Origin: Pusillimonas sp. UBA3987
Lineage (GTDB): Bacteria > Pseudomonadota > Gammaproteobacteria > Burkholderiales > Burkholderiaceae_B
Assembly: GCA_002384935.1 (NCBI GenBank)
Contig: DGCD01000002.1
Span: 1-31,804 of the forward strand
Direction of reading: 5' to 3'
Length of the DNA stretch: 31,804 bases
Part shown: positions 31,546 through 31,804 of the stretch, one piece after another
Layout of the letters: the number at the start of each line of letters is the position of its first letter
Numbering within the stretch: the stretch's first letter is position 1
The notes under the pieces: model-generated
The model's input: the letters and a program-made list of their open reading frames with translations, nothing else
Told to the model about the DNA's origin: nothing
Databases searched by the model: none
Position numbers and translations under genes: made by a program

Positions 31546-31804
31546 TGAATCGAACCGGGTTTTGAGGAGGCTTCATTTCCTGAGAGAATGAAGCTATGAA
31601 GAAACAAAATACCTTTTCGCCCGAAGTGCGCGAACGTGCAGTGCGTCTTGTCCAACAACAGCGCCAGGACTATCAATCGTTGTGGGCTGCTGTGGAGTCC
31701 ATTGCCCCAAAAATTGGCTGCAACGCCTCAACGCTGCTCGAGTGGGTCAAGCGTGCAGAGGTTGATACCGGCGCACGGGCCGGTGTGACGACTGACGAGC
31801 GTGA
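31546..31804 (+). mobile_element. IS3-family insertion sequence, left end and part of orfA
   Basis: The sequence from 31546 begins TGAATCGAACCGGGTTTTGA, like the TGA/CCGGGTTTT terminal repeats of IS3-family elements, followed by the orfA start. The element continues beyond the window, so its right end, orfB and target duplication are not visible. It lies immediately 5' of the coupling-protein gene, which is transcribed in the opposite direction, and may cut it from an upstream promoter. Confidence 0.8.
31596..31804 (+). CDS. IS3-family transposase OrfA, partial
   Basis: The open frame starts at the ATG at 31596 and is cut by the window end after 69 codons. The protein begins MKKQNTFSPEVRERAVRLV, a helix-turn-helix of the OrfA DNA-binding subunit, then a segment with KIGCNASTLLEWVKRAE. 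In this family orfA and orfB are joined by a -1 frameshift. Gene order and start agree with IS3 elements of the IS51/IS407-like type. The subgroup is not resolved. Confidence 0.85.
   Translation, partial: MKKQNTFSPEVRERAVRLVQQQRQDYQSLWAAVESIAPKIGCNASTLLEWVKRAEVDTGARAGVTTDER

Noticed and set aside
1..31804. CRISPR array, tRNA or rRNA genes
   Set aside because: No regularly spaced repeats and no recognisable RNA gene were seen on either strand.

Overview
The window looks like accessory DNA of a gammaproteobacterium: a metal-resistance and metabolic cargo block joined to conjugation genes of the R388 TrwB/TrwC (MobF) type. The assignment rests on protein families (CadR/CadA, a CzcCBA/HelCBA-type RND pump, TrwC-like relaxase) and a mixed base composition. 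There is no rRNA, tRNA, integrase or plasmid replication gene in view, so an integrative conjugative element and a plasmid cannot be told apart.

Layout. (1) 33-9602, minus strand: an APC-type permease, an AMP/thymidine phosphorylase-like enzyme, a PRPP synthetase-like protein, a beta-CASP metallo-beta-lactamase nuclease, a helical ferritin/hemerythrin-like protein, a small DUF5676-like membrane protein, acetate kinase and a divergent phosphoketolase. The phosphorylase, PRPP synthetase and nuclease genes are joined by 4-nt ATGA overlaps. As a set they could turn RNA or nucleotides into pentose phosphates and then acetyl phosphate, acetate and ATP. (2) 9717-15356, minus strand: a copper module with two HMA-like paralogues lacking CxxC, a Met/His-rich exported protein, an ICMT-like methyltransferase, a DUF2933 protein, a CopA-type P1B-ATPase, a double-HMA protein, a Cys-rich CopZ-like protein and a MerR regulator under a clear MerR-type promoter (19-bp spacer, perfect 9+9 palindrome). 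The double-HMA protein and CopA are in one frame separated only by an amber codon. (3) 15357-15855, no gene: MerR promoter and one of two copies of a 23-bp direct repeat; the other copy is at the first base of the window, so the pair brackets blocks 1 and 2. (4) 15856-26591: cadR diverging from cadA, an M23 peptidase-like protein, a CzcI-like small protein, a CzcC/B/A-type RND efflux operon and a BASS-family transporter, mostly plus strand. (5) 26592-31523, minus strand: a small unknown gene, a TrwC-like relaxase-helicase and a TrwB-like coupling protein. (6) 31546-end: left end and orfA of an IS3-family element inserted just ahead of the coupling-protein gene.

Working together, blocks 2 and 4 make two separately sensed metal defences (copper; cadmium/zinc/lead class), with cytoplasmic P-type export plus trans-envelope RND export. 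Block 1 is a metabolic passenger. Block 5 provides the DNA-processing half of conjugation. The main points of interest are the amber-split CopA, the nucleotide-to-acetate operon, the HMA-like proteins with altered metal ligands, the MerR regulator whose Cys77 does not fit a copper sensor, the predicted leaderless autoregulated cadR, and the 23-bp repeats.
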